NCBI RefSeq assembly: GCF_019396355.1
Contig: NZ_JAHKRK010000017.1
Span: 1-64,000 of the forward strand
Reading direction: 5' to 3'
DNA: 64,000 nucleotides
Source: Pseudonocardia nigra
GTDB taxonomy: Bacteria; Actinomycetota; Actinomycetes; Mycobacteriales; Pseudonocardiaceae
The notes beneath the pieces were generated by a model that did no database searches, had not been told where the DNA came from, and saw only the letters and a list, made by a program, of their open reading frames with translations. The stretch's first letter is position 1, and each line of letters opens with the position of its first letter. Below, piece by piece: positions 29,570 through 38,371 of this stretch. The position numbers and the translations under genes are program-made.

Positions 29570-30435
29570 ACCCGCACCGCCCCATCGACAGCAGGCTCGG
29601 CAGACCCGGGGACCTCCGTGATCGGCGGGGCCGGCGGGAACCTGTGCGGCGGCCCTCCCTCGACGGGGAGGATGTGCCCGGAGATCCAGCGGGCGTGGTC
29701 GCTGAGCAGGAACAGGGCCGCCGCGGCGATGTCCCAGGAGGTGCCCTCGGTCTTCAGCGCGGTGCCGTCGCGGCGGGGGCCGCGCATCTCCTCGGCCATG
29801 TTCGCCGCCGCGAACGCGCCCCAGATCGCGCCGACCTGCACACAGTTGACCCGGATGCCCTGCGGGCCGAGCGTCGTGGCGGCGCCCTCGGTCATGTTCT
29901 CCAGGCCGGCCTTGGCCACGCAGTAGACCATCCCGGGCCCGCGCATCCGCACGCCGACCGAGGAGATGTTGACGATCGCGCTGCCCGCCGGCAACCGCGG
30001 CACCGCGTGGCGGGTCATCTGCCACGCCGACTTGAGGTTGATGGAGACGAGCTCGTCGAACCGCTCCGGGGTCACCTCGAACAGGCCGGCCCGATCGCCG
30101 ACCGCCACGTTGTTGACCAGGGCGTTGAGTGCCCCGAACCGGTCGGTCACCTCGGCGACGGTCCGGGCGCACGCGCGGTCGTCGGTCACGTCGGCCACCA
30201 CCGCGACGGCCTCGCCGCCCTCGGCGGTGATCCGCTCGACGGTGCGGGCGGCCGCGGCGGGGTCCCGGTCGAGCACGGCCACGCGCGCCCCGTGCGCGGC
30301 GACCATCCGGCTGATCGCGTACCCGACGCCGGGCAGGTCGCCGTTCTGTCCGGCCCCGGTGACGAGGGCCGTGCGGCCCGCCATCCAGCGCGGACCCGCG
30401 GCGGCGAACGGGTCGGCGAGCGGGTCTTCCGTCAT
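29566..30435 (-). CDS. SDR-family NAD(P)-dependent oxidoreductase
   Basis: A 289-residue classical SDR: cofactor site TGAGQNGDLPGVGYAIS (with a longer glycine loop), acidic DRD after strand 2, LNALVNNVAV, catalytic Ser in VNISSVG, and YCVAK as YxxxK. The C-terminus ends in a Pro-rich tail. ATG 30435 has GGAGG 7 nt upstream and overlaps the previous stop (ATGA). It presumably oxidises a hydroxy intermediate of the same pathway. Confidence 0.85.
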   Translation of the reverse strand: MTEDPLADPFAAAGPRWMAGRTALVTGAGQNGDLPGVGYAISRMVAAHGARVAVLDRDPAAAARTVERITAEGGEAVAVVADVTDDRACARTVAEVTDRFGALNALVNNVAVGDRAGLFEVTPERFDELVSINLKSAWQMTRHAVPRLPAGSAIVNISSVGVRMRGPGMVYCVAKAGLENMTEGAATTLGPQGIRVNCVQVGAIWGAFAAANMAEEMRGPRRDGTALKTEGTSWDIAAAALFLLSDHARWISGHILPVEGGPPHRFPPAPPITEVPGSAEPAVDGAVRV

Positions 30436-31502
30436 GGAGCCACCTCCTGGAGTTCGGGCGCGGCCACGCGGGTCGCGACGGGAACGGCGCTCCCGGACCA
30501 CCCGGCGAACAGCCGCACCACCATCGAGATCCCGGCGTTGCGGGCGCCGGCCACGGCGATCAGCAGGTTGCTCGGGTCGCCGTTCGGCAGCAACGGGTCG
30601 AAGCCGTCGGCCCGCTCCCCGCTCGCGTGCCGGACGCCGGTGTCCCCCAGGCCGTCCTTTCCGGCCGCGGCGAGGTCGGCGACGGTGCGCCCGCAGTGCT
30701 CGGCGAGCCAGGCGCGCACCTCCGCCCGGCCGAACCCGGCGGACGCGAGGAGCTGGGCGTGCTCGGGGCAGAACACGATCCCGGCCGAGGCGTGCCGGAA
30801 GATCCAGGCGCCGGTGCGGGAGATCGTGTCGGCGAAGTCGGCGAGCAACTGCTCGGCACTGCCGGTGTGGCGGTTGTCCACGAACTCCGACGTGCGCAGC
30901 AGCGTCGCCGACACCGCGGACGTGCCGGCCGGCAGCCCCGCCTCGACGGCCAGCGGCTCCCAGGGGCTCTCCTCCTCGTTCTCAGCCAGGCAGATCGACC
31001 AGCGCCCCGGCAGGCCCTGGGTGGCCTGCTCGAGCACGTGGGGGTGGATGCCGAAGGCGTTGCGCACGATCAGCCCGATCGCCCGCGGCACGGTCGCGTT
31101 CGCCCGGAAGCCCGGGCCGAACACCCCGCCTGCCTTGTTGAACCCCAGCTCGTCGCGCACCGGGCCGTTGACGACGATCAGCGGCGCCGGCCCGCTCGTC
31201 GACTGCCAGCCCCCGCCTCCGGTGGCCCGCTCGCGCACGAGCGCGTCCCACGCCGCGAGCACCACCGGGAAGTACTCCGGGCGGCAGCCCGCCATCGCGG
31301 CGTTGATCGCGGCCAGCTCGACGGTGACCGTGCGGTCGAACTGCACCTGCCGCCCGATCACCTCGTCGCGCGGGCGGTCGACGGTGGCGAGGAAGCGGTC
31401 CACGAGCGGCCGGGTGACCGGCACCAGCGGCAGCCCGTCCGACCAGCCCTGGTCGTAGCAGTGCTCGATCGCCGCCTGCGCGGCGTCCGGGTCCAGGCTC
31501 AT
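30432..31502 (-). CDS. UGSC-associated conserved protein of unknown function
   Basis: A 356-residue soluble protein starting MSLDPDAAQAAIEHCYDQGWSDGLPLVPVTR; the GWSDGLPLVPVT start is one I associate with partners of UGSC-family proteins. Other marks: IVVNGPVRDELGFNKAGGVFGPG (~110-130), AIGLIVRNAF, and Cys residues in FCPEHAQ and EHCGRT. No catalytic family can be assigned. It overlaps the UGSC gene by 4 bp (ATGA), implying a two-protein unit. Confidence 0.6.
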   Translation of the reverse strand: MSLDPDAAQAAIEHCYDQGWSDGLPLVPVTRPLVDRFLATVDRPRDEVIGRQVQFDRTVTVELAAINAAMAGCRPEYFPVVLAAWDALVRERATGGGGWQSTSGPAPLIVVNGPVRDELGFNKAGGVFGPGFRANATVPRAIGLIVRNAFGIHPHVLEQATQGLPGRWSICLAENEEESPWEPLAVEAGLPAGTSAVSATLLRTSEFVDNRHTGSAEQLLADFADTISRTGAWIFRHASAGIVFCPEHAQLLASAGFGRAEVRAWLAEHCGRTVADLAAAGKDGLGDTGVRHASGERADGFDPLLPNGDPSNLLIAVAGARNAGISMVVRLFAGWSGSAVPVATRVAAPELQEVAP

Positions 31503-32050
31503 GCTCCACCCCCGGTGAGCAGCGCGACGACGCCGGGCAGGACCTGCTTCGCCCGGTCGGCGACCTGCTGCGGCGTGAGGACGGCGACCGGGTGCTCGGT
31601 CGTCACGTAGCGGTATCCGGGGGCGCCCCGCAGCTGCGCCATCGCGTCCGCCGTCGTGACGAAGGCGTCGCTGCAGATGACGGCGGCGGGCAGGCCTGCC
31701 TGCTCGAACTGCACGCCGTCGGCCACGGCGGAGGCGCTGCACGAGCCGCAGTCGCCGACCCCGGTGATCACGACGTCGCACTCCTGCGCGAACTCGGCGA
31801 CGAGCTCCGCGGACGCGGGCAGGGCGATCGTGGTCTTCGTGCGCCGCAGGGTGACCGCGGCGGCGCCGTGCTCGGCCACGAGCAGCGCGCCGATCTCGTC
31901 GAGCAGCAGCGCGGCGTTATGCTTGGTGTTCTCCATCAGGCCCACCCGGGCCCCGGCGAGCCCGCACCGGGGGGCGCGCACCGCCGCCGGCGCGGGCGGA
32001 GTCGCAGCGGCGCCGCCGCGCCCGGTGGGATCGAGAATGGTGTTCGGCAT
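31499..32050 (-). CDS. UGSC-family protein, cysteine form (CGSC)
   Basis: A 183-residue protein whose centre reads VVITGVGDCGSCSASAVADG. In many relatives the first residue of this motif is selenocysteine (U-G-S-C); here the codon is TGC, so this is the Cys homologue. Other conserved parts are GLMENTKHNAALLLDEIG and AVICSDAFVTTADAMAQLRG. The biochemical role is unknown; a redox or thiol-adduct function is inferred from the motif. It is coupled to the partner gene and follows a PaaK-like ligase. Confidence 0.8.
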   Translation of the reverse strand: MPNTILDPTGRGGAAATPPAPAAVRAPRCGLAGARVGLMENTKHNAALLLDEIGALLVAEHGAAAVTLRRTKTTIALPASAELVAEFAQECDVVITGVGDCGSCSASAVADGVQFEQAGLPAAVICSDAFVTTADAMAQLRGAPGYRYVTTEHPVAVLTPQQVADRAKQVLPGVVALLTGGGA

Positions 32051-32063
32051 GCGGGACCTCCTG

Positions 32064-33353
32064 TCAGCCGGCGAGCCGGGTGAGCCGGGACTTCATCTCG
32101 GAGCGCTCGAGCGAGCCGGGCGGGACGAGCGACACCGCTGCCCGCACGGACAAGCGGGTCCGGATCAACCCCTCGATCTCGCGGCTGAGCTGGTCGCGCT
32201 CCCCCGGCTGCTCGCCCCACTCGACCTCGACGCAGAGCGGGGGCTCGACGCGCGGGCCCGGCTCGGGCAGGACGATCTGCACCGCGCCGGTCGTGCGCGG
32301 GTGCAGGGTCTGCACCAGGTCCCGCACCGCCGAGGGGAAGACGTTGACGCCCAGCACGATGAGCATGTCGTCGGTCCGCCCGATGCAGCGGATCAACGGC
32401 GCCCCGTCGGTCGTGAGCCCGGTGACGACCACCCGGTCGCGGGTGCGGAACCGGACCAGCGGGCAGCACTCCCGGTCGACTGAGGTGTAGACGAGCTCGC
32501 CGGACGCGCCCGGCTCGGCGTCGATCGGCTCGCCGCTCTCGGGGTCGATCAGCTCGACCACGACGTGCCGTCCGCCGGTGAACCGCATTCCGCCGCTGCC
32601 CGGCGCCTCCCCGAACAACACCGGGGCCATGTCGGCGTTGCCGAGGCCCTCGGTCACCGGGGCGCCCCACTCCTGCTCGACGTGGGCGCGGAAGGCCGGC
32701 TCCCCGCCACCGGGCTCGCCGCCCACGAAGATCTTCCGCAGGCCGAACTCCTTGGGGTCGCGGCCCAGGCTGCGCAGGTGCTCGGCGAGGTAGCGGGCGT
32801 AGGACGGGGTCGAGTGCAGGGCGGTGACACCGAGCGTCTCCAGCGCCAGCACCGCCTTCTCCGACGCGCCGGTCCCGATCGGCACCATCGTCGACCCGAT
32901 CCGCTCCAGCGCGTCGCGGATCGGGAGCCCGCCGACGAACAGCGTGAGCCCGGCGCCGTGCAGCACGACGTCCTCGCGCGTCGCCCCCATCGTGCGGAAC
33001 GCGCGGGCCACCATGTCGGTCCAGGCGGCGGCGTCGCGGCGGGTGACGCCGACCCAGCTGGGCCGGCCCGTCGTGCCCGTGGAGGCGTGCACCCGGACGA
33101 TCTCGCTCATCGGCACGCCGGCGTGCCTGCCGAGCGGCGGGGCGGCGGCCTGGGAGTCGCGCAGCATCTGCTTGCTGGTGAACGGCAGCTTGCGCAGGTC
33201 CTCGAGCGAGGAGAACGCGGCGGGTGTCACCCCGTGCTCGGCGAACAGGTCGGCGTACAGCGGTGACCGCGCGGGCAGCCCCTCGAGCTGGGCCCGCAGC
33301 AGCTCGGCGACGGCGTCGCAGTCCTCGGGCGCGATGAAACTCGGTGTGACCAC
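32064..33353 (-). CDS. Phenylacetate-CoA ligase family (PaaK-like) AMP-binding enzyme
   Basis: A 429-residue acid:CoA ligase. The P-loop is RVHASTGTTGRPSWVG, followed by the PaaK-type central region TEGLGNADMAPVLFGEA, the adenylate motif YTSVDRECCPLVRFRTRDRV, and hinge GRTDDMLIVLGVNVFPSAV. It activates an aryl or aliphatic acid to its CoA ester. GTG 33353 has AGGGA 6-7 nt upstream. It lies after alcohol and aldehyde dehydrogenases, so the acid is probably their product. Confidence 0.85.
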   Translation of the reverse strand: MVTPSFIAPEDCDAVAELLRAQLEGLPARSPLYADLFAEHGVTPAAFSSLEDLRKLPFTSKQMLRDSQAAAPPLGRHAGVPMSEIVRVHASTGTTGRPSWVGVTRRDAAAWTDMVARAFRTMGATREDVVLHGAGLTLFVGGLPIRDALERIGSTMVPIGTGASEKAVLALETLGVTALHSTPSYARYLAEHLRSLGRDPKEFGLRKIFVGGEPGGGEPAFRAHVEQEWGAPVTEGLGNADMAPVLFGEAPGSGGMRFTGGRHVVVELIDPESGEPIDAEPGASGELVYTSVDRECCPLVRFRTRDRVVVTGLTTDGAPLIRCIGRTDDMLIVLGVNVFPSAVRDLVQTLHPRTTGAVQIVLPEPGPRVEPPLCVEVEWGEQPGERDQLSREIEGLIRTRLSVRAAVSLVPPGSLERSEMKSRLTRLAG

Positions 33354-33364
33354 GATGGTCCCTT

Positions 33365-34483
33365 CTACGACTCGTGGACGACGACGCCGCGGATGTTCTT
33401 GCCCTCGGCCATGTCCCGGTAGCCGTCGTTCAGCTCCTCCAGCCGGTACCTGCGGGTGATCAGCTCGTCGAGCTTCAGGTCGCCGGACCGGTAGAGCCCG
33501 AGCAGCTTGGGCACGTCGTAGAGCGGGTTGCAGTCGCCGAACAGCGCGCCGCGGACCTGCCGCTGGTAGCCGATCATGTGGCCGGCGTGCACCTGCACGG
33601 TGTTCACGCCGAGCTTCCCGACCGCCGTGAGAGTGACCTTGCCGCCCTTGCCGACCACCTGCACCGCCGAGTCCACGACCTCCTCCGTGAGGACGCCGGG
33701 GGTGCAGATCGCGTGGTCGGCGAGCTGCCCCCAGGTGGTCTCGACGACGAAGTCGTGCGCCTCGCGGGCGTCGGCGAACGTGTGGGTGGCGCCGAAGACC
33801 TTCGCCATGTCCCGCTTGAACTCCACCGGGTCCACCACGACGACGTTCTTCGCGCCCGCGTACCGCGCGCCCTGCACCGCGTTGCTGCCCACCCCGCCCG
33901 CGCCGTAGATCACCACGGTGTCCCCGGCGCGGACGCCCGCGGCGTGCACCGCCGACCCCCATCCGGTGGGGACTCCGCAGCCGACCAGCGCGCCGACCTC
34001 GAACGGGATGTCGTCGGGCAGCGGGATGCACGCCCACTCCGACACCACCGCGTACTGGGAGAACGTGCCGAGCGTGCAGAAGCCACCCAGATCCTCGTCG
34101 CCGAGGTGGAACCGGAACGTCCCGTCGAGGAACATCCCGGTGCCCGCGTTGAGCCCCTTCACGCACATGTTCTGGTGGCCGGTGGAGCACGGTCGGCAGG
34201 CCCCGCAGGCCGGGATGTAGGAGCAGACGATCCGGTCGCCGGGCTTGACCCGCCGCACGTCCGGGCCGACCGATTCCACCACGCCGGCGCCCTCGTGCCC
34301 CCCGACGACCGGGAACCGCACCGGGGCGTCACCCTGCGTGATGTGATCGTCGGAGTGGCACAGGCCCGCCGCGTGGAACTTCACGCGCACCTCGTGCGCC
34401 TTCGGCTCGTCCAGCTGCAGGTCGACGAGCTCCCAGCCGGTGTGCGGTTGCCGCGCGATCGCGGCACGGGTGGTCAGGCTCAT
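33365..34483 (-). CDS. NDMA-dependent (mycofactocin-type) alcohol dehydrogenase, copy 1
   Basis: A 372-residue zinc MDR enzyme close to the Rxyl_3153-type NDMA-dependent alcohol dehydrogenases, which hold NAD tightly and recycle it through mycofactocin. Catalytic zinc: LCHSDDH and GGHEGAG; structural zinc: CGACRPCSTGHQNMC; Rossmann: IYGAGGVGSNAVQGARYAG. It shares a 142-nt 100% identical block (33768-33909) with copy 2 at 36916. It follows the LLM oxidoreductase with an ATGA overlap. Confidence 0.85.
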   Translation of the reverse strand: MSLTTRAAIARQPHTGWELVDLQLDEPKAHEVRVKFHAAGLCHSDDHITQGDAPVRFPVVGGHEGAGVVESVGPDVRRVKPGDRIVCSYIPACGACRPCSTGHQNMCVKGLNAGTGMFLDGTFRFHLGDEDLGGFCTLGTFSQYAVVSEWACIPLPDDIPFEVGALVGCGVPTGWGSAVHAAGVRAGDTVVIYGAGGVGSNAVQGARYAGAKNVVVVDPVEFKRDMAKVFGATHTFADAREAHDFVVETTWGQLADHAICTPGVLTEEVVDSAVQVVGKGGKVTLTAVGKLGVNTVQVHAGHMIGYQRQVRGALFGDCNPLYDVPKLLGLYRSGDLKLDELITRRYRLEELNDGYRDMAEGKNIRGVVVHES

Positions 34484-35457
34484 GACAGTGCTCCCGTTCT
34501 CGAAAGCGGGACGGATGCGACGTGCGGCAGCACCTCGGCACCGATCAGCGCGATGTGGTCGAGGTCGTGGATGTCGTAGATGTGCAGGTAGACGGTGTCG
34601 GCGCCGGCGTCGGCGAGGTCGGTGATCCGCTCGGCGACCTGCTCCGGCGAGCCGATCGCGGCGTTGGCCCGCATCAGCTCGGACCCGATGACGGCCCCGC
34701 GCCGCTCGACCTCGGCCGCCGTGGCCCCGCAGGCGACCGGCAGCACGGCCGACCGGCGCGCACCGGCCGGGTCGCGGCCGATCGCTTCGCAGGCCCGGGC
34801 GAACACGGCGAACCGCTCGCGCAGGCCGGCGAGCCCGCCGTCGACGGTCAGCGCCCCGTTGAACTCGCTGGCGTAGCGGGCCGCGATGGCCGGGGTCCGC
34901 TTCGGCCCGGTGCCGCCGATGATGATCGGCGGGTGCGGGTCCTGCGCCGGCCGCGGTGGGGTGCGGTTGTCCTCGACGCGGTAGTGCGTGCCGTCGAAGG
35001 AGAAGCCGCGGCCGTCACCGGCACCCCACAGGCCGGTGATGATCGCCAGCTGCTCCTCCAGCCGGTCGAACCGCTCCCCCGTGCCCGGGAACGGCAACCC
35101 GAACGCCGCGTGCTCGCGGGCGTACCAGCCGGTGCCCAGCCCCAGCTCGACGCGGCCGCCGCTCATCTCGTCGACCGAAGCGACGATCGTGGCGAGCAGC
35201 CCGGGCGCCCGGAACGTCGCCGCGCCCACCAGCGCACCCAGCCGCACGCGCGCGGTGTCACGGGCGAGCCCGCCGAGCGTCGTCCAGCAGTCCGTGGGCC
35301 GGTAGGACGGGTCGGTCGGGTCGACGCCCATGAGGTGGTCGGACCGGAAGAACGCGTCGAAGCCGGCGTGCTCGGTGGCCAGCGCGAGCGCCAGGACCTC
35401 GTCGTAGCGGGCGCCGTGGCGCGGCTCCATGAGCACCCGCAGCCGCAGATCACCCAC
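34480..35457 (-). CDS. LLM-class F420-dependent oxidoreductase
   Basis: A 325-residue TIM-barrel flavin/F420 enzyme. Typical marks: LALATEHAGFDAFFRSDHLMG, VRLGALVGAATFRAPGLLA, the conserved GGRVELGLGTGWYAREHAAFG and PIIIGGTGPKRTP. It probably uses reduced F420 to reduce or oxidise a pathway intermediate. GTG 35457 overlaps the ALDH stop by 8 bp. Substrate unknown. Confidence 0.8.
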   Translation of the reverse strand: MGDLRLRVLMEPRHGARYDEVLALALATEHAGFDAFFRSDHLMGVDPTDPSYRPTDCWTTLGGLARDTARVRLGALVGAATFRAPGLLATIVASVDEMSGGRVELGLGTGWYAREHAAFGLPFPGTGERFDRLEEQLAIITGLWGAGDGRGFSFDGTHYRVEDNRTPPRPAQDPHPPIIIGGTGPKRTPAIAARYASEFNGALTVDGGLAGLRERFAVFARACEAIGRDPAGARRSAVLPVACGATAAEVERRGAVIGSELMRANAAIGSPEQVAERITDLADAGADTVYLHIYDIHDLDHIALIGAEVLPHVASVPLSRTGALS

Positions 35458-36904
35458 GGAACGACACCGTCTTCACCTGCGTGTACTCCAGCACGGCGTC
35501 GGCGCCCATCGTCCGGCCGAAGCCGCTGCGCTTGTAGCCGCCGAACGGCCCGCCGATCACGCCCGCGCCGAGCGCGGCGTTCACCGCGACCTGTCCGGCC
35601 TGCAGCCCGCGCGCCATCCGCACTGCCCGCCCCACGTCGCGCGTCCACACCGAGGCCACCAGCCCGTAGTCGGTGCCGTTGGCGACCTCCAGGGCCTCCC
35701 GCTCGCCGTCGACTCCGATCACCGACAGCACCGGCCCGAAGATCTCCTCCCGGGCGATCCGCATGTCCGGGGCGACCCGGTCGAACAGCGTGGGCTCGAC
35801 GAAGAAGCCGTGCTCGAACGCCTCGCCCGCCGGGCGGCCGCCGCCCGTGACGAGCTCGGCGCCCTCCTCCCGGCCCGCGCGCACGTAGTCGAGCACCCGC
35901 GCGTGCTGCTTGGCATTGATCAGCGGGCCCATCTGCACCTGCTCGTGCCACGGGCCCACGCGCACCCGCCCCATGTGCTCGGCGAGCCGCCGCACCACCT
36001 CGCCGTGCACCGAGCGGTCGACGACCACCCGGGAACCCGCGGCGCAGATCTGCCCGGTGTTGAGAGTGATGCCCGCGACGATCGCCGGGATCGCGGCGTC
36101 GAGGTCGGCATCGGGGAAGATCACCTGCGGCGACTTGCCGCCCAGCTCCAGGTGCAGCGGCACCAGGTTCGCCGCGCACGCCGCCATCACCAGTGCGCCC
36201 GTCTCCGGTGAGCCGGTGAAGCTCATGCGCCGGATCCCCGGGTGGGCCGGGATCGCCGCGCCGGCCTCGGCGCCGTAGCCGCTGACGACGTTGACGACGC
36301 CCGGCGGGATCCCGGCCTCCAGGGCGAGCTTCGCCAGCGCCAGCGGGGTGAGCGGGGCGTCCTCGGCCGGCTTGATCACGATGGTGTTGCCCGCGGCGAT
36401 CGCGGCACCGACGTCGTTCACGAACATCGGGCCGGGCGCGTTCCACGGGATGACGCTGCCGACCACGCCGAACGGCTCGCGCAGGGTCAGCCCCAGCACG
36501 TCCGGGGTGTAGGTCGGCAGGGAGTGGCCCTGCACCTTGTCGGCCTGGCCCGCGATGAAGGTGAGGATGCGGGCCATCGGCGGCGGGCCCCAGTGCGGGC
36601 GGCCGACCTCCTGCGACTCGAGCCGGTCCAGCTCCGCCTCGTGCTGCTGGATCAGCTCGGCCCAGCGGGCGACCAGGGCACCGCGGGCCGTCGCGTTGGT
36701 GTCGCGCCACGCCGGGAAGGCGGCCTCGGCGGCCGTCACCGCCGCGTCGACGTCGGCTGCGGTTCCGCGCGGCACCCTGGCCAGCAGCTCACCGGTGGCC
36801 GGGTTGATCACCTCGATGGTCTCCCCGCTCGCCGCGGGGACCCAGTCACCACCGATCAGGTGGGTGTCCTCGACGAGGAGCGGAGCGGGAGGGGCGGTCG
36901 TCAT
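35450..36904 (-). CDS. Aldehyde dehydrogenase
   Basis: A 484-residue NAD(P)-dependent ALDH: cofactor region PWNAPGPMFVNDVGAAIAAGN, KPAEDAPLTPL, catalytic Glu in LELGGKSP, catalytic Cys in NTGQICAAGSR, and C-terminal EEIFGPVLSV and GGYKRSGFGR. It should oxidise the aldehyde made by the adjacent alcohol dehydrogenases to the acid used by the PaaK-like ligase. It is 11 nt from copy 2 of the alcohol dehydrogenase. Confidence 0.9.
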   Translation of the reverse strand: MTTAPPAPLLVEDTHLIGGDWVPAASGETIEVINPATGELLARVPRGTAADVDAAVTAAEAAFPAWRDTNATARGALVARWAELIQQHEAELDRLESQEVGRPHWGPPPMARILTFIAGQADKVQGHSLPTYTPDVLGLTLREPFGVVGSVIPWNAPGPMFVNDVGAAIAAGNTIVIKPAEDAPLTPLALAKLALEAGIPPGVVNVVSGYGAEAGAAIPAHPGIRRMSFTGSPETGALVMAACAANLVPLHLELGGKSPQVIFPDADLDAAIPAIVAGITLNTGQICAAGSRVVVDRSVHGEVVRRLAEHMGRVRVGPWHEQVQMGPLINAKQHARVLDYVRAGREEGAELVTGGGRPAGEAFEHGFFVEPTLFDRVAPDMRIAREEIFGPVLSVIGVDGEREALEVANGTDYGLVASVWTRDVGRAVRMARGLQAGQVAVNAALGAGVIGGPFGGYKRSGFGRTMGADAVLEYTQVKTVSFRG

Positions 36905-36915
36905 GGCTCGGCTCC

Positions 36916-38025
36916 TCAGTGTTCGTGGATGATGACACCGCGGACGTTCTTGCCGTCCAACATGTCCCGATAGCCCTGGTTGACCTCGTCGAGCCGGTAG
37001 CGGCGGGTGATCAGCTCGTCGAGCTTGAGGTCGCCGGAGCGGTAGAGGCCGAGCAGCCGCGGGACGTCGTAGAGCGGGTTGCAGGCGCCGAAGATCGCGC
37101 CCTGCACGCGCCGCTGGTAGCCGATCAGCATTCCGGCGCCCGTGCTCAGCGACCCGTTGCCGACGGCGGTGATCGTCACCTGCCCGCTCTTGCCGACGAT
37201 CTGCACCGCCCGGTCGATGACCTCGTCGTGCAGCACGCCGACCGTGATGATCGCGTGGTCGGCGAGCTCACCCCAGGTCGTCTCCACGACGAAGTCGTGC
37301 GCGGACTGCGCGTCGGCGAACGTGTGGGTGGCGCCGAAGACCTTCGCCATGTCCCGCTTGAACTCCACCGGGTCCACCACGACGACGTTCTTCGCGCCCG
37401 CGTACCGCGCGCCCTGCACCGCGTTGCTGCCCACCCCGCCCGCGCCGTAGACCACGACCGTCTGTCCCGCGCGCACACCCGCCGCGTGCACGGCGGACCC
37501 CCAGCCGGTCGGGACCCCGCAGCCGACCAGGGAGGCGACGCCGAAGGGGATGTCGTCCGGGATCGGGATGCAGGAGAACTCCGACACCACCGCGTGCCGG
37601 GAGAACGTGCCGAGCACGCACAGCCCGCCCAGGTCCTCGCCGTCGAGGTGGAACCGGAACGTCCCGTCCGGGAACTCCCCGGTGGAGGCGTTCTTGCCGG
37701 CGTCGCAGAGGTTCTGCTGCGCCGTCGAGCAGTACCGGCACGAGCCGCAGGCCGGGATGAACGAGCAGACGACGTGGTCACCGACGGCGACCCGGGTGAC
37801 GCCCTCGCCGACCGCCTCGACGACGCCCGCGCCCTCGTGGCCCCCGACGACCGGGAACCGCATCCGGGCGTCGCCCTTCTGGATGTGGTCGTCGGAGTGG
37901 CACAGCCCCGCGGCGTGGAACCGGATGCGGACCTCGTTGGCCCTCGGCTCGTCGAGCTCGACGTCGGTGATCTCCCAGGGCCTGCCGGGTTCCCGGCAGA
38001 TCGCGGCGCGGGTGGTCATGCTCAT
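36916..38025 (-). CDS. NDMA-dependent (mycofactocin-type) alcohol dehydrogenase, copy 2
   Basis: A 369-residue paralogue of the gene at 33365, with the same zinc sites (LCHSDDH; CGSCRYCSTAQQNLC) and Rossmann motif. It is the first gene of the eleven-gene minus-strand operon. ATG 38025 is in line with copy 1; the longer frame to 38127 is not conserved. The block 37310-37451 is identical in DNA to copy 1, pointing to gene conversion. Confidence 0.85.
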   Translation of the reverse strand: MSMTTRAAICREPGRPWEITDVELDEPRANEVRIRFHAAGLCHSDDHIQKGDARMRFPVVGGHEGAGVVEAVGEGVTRVAVGDHVVCSFIPACGSCRYCSTAQQNLCDAGKNASTGEFPDGTFRFHLDGEDLGGLCVLGTFSRHAVVSEFSCIPIPDDIPFGVASLVGCGVPTGWGSAVHAAGVRAGQTVVVYGAGGVGSNAVQGARYAGAKNVVVVDPVEFKRDMAKVFGATHTFADAQSAHDFVVETTWGELADHAIITVGVLHDEVIDRAVQIVGKSGQVTITAVGNGSLSTGAGMLIGYQRRVQGAIFGACNPLYDVPRLLGLYRSGDLKLDELITRRYRLDEVNQGYRDMLDGKNVRGVIIHEH

Positions 38026-38371
38026 GTGGGCTTCTTTCTGCGGGGTGACCGCCTGCAGTGGCCGGACCGCCGGACATCTCCTCCGGGCCGGCGTCGCCGT
38101 CCGCTGCGGCTCCTGGCGTGATCTCACGATGCCGGGCCCGCGTCACCAGGAGCGAGAGTGCTTTCGCGACGCGGAAGGCGGAGATCGGGACGCCGCGTAC
38201 GGTCCCGTTGCAGTGCGGCTACGTCGAACGTCCCGCCCGGCCCGGCCACGGCGGCGCGTCGTCGCCACGTCGGATGAGTGGTGCCGTCGAGGGGCCGTCC
38301 CCCTAGCGTCGGACGACGAACCACGAGCGGGGACGGGTCGCCGTCCGCCGCACGACGGAAGGACGCAGCGC
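38026..38371. other. Divergent promoter region
   Basis: These 346 nt separate the alcohol-dehydrogenase operon from the Tat-exported MBL gene and must hold promoters for both. I found no clear operator and no copy of the GTCA-N2-TG-[A/T]-C motif here. Confidence 0.5.
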
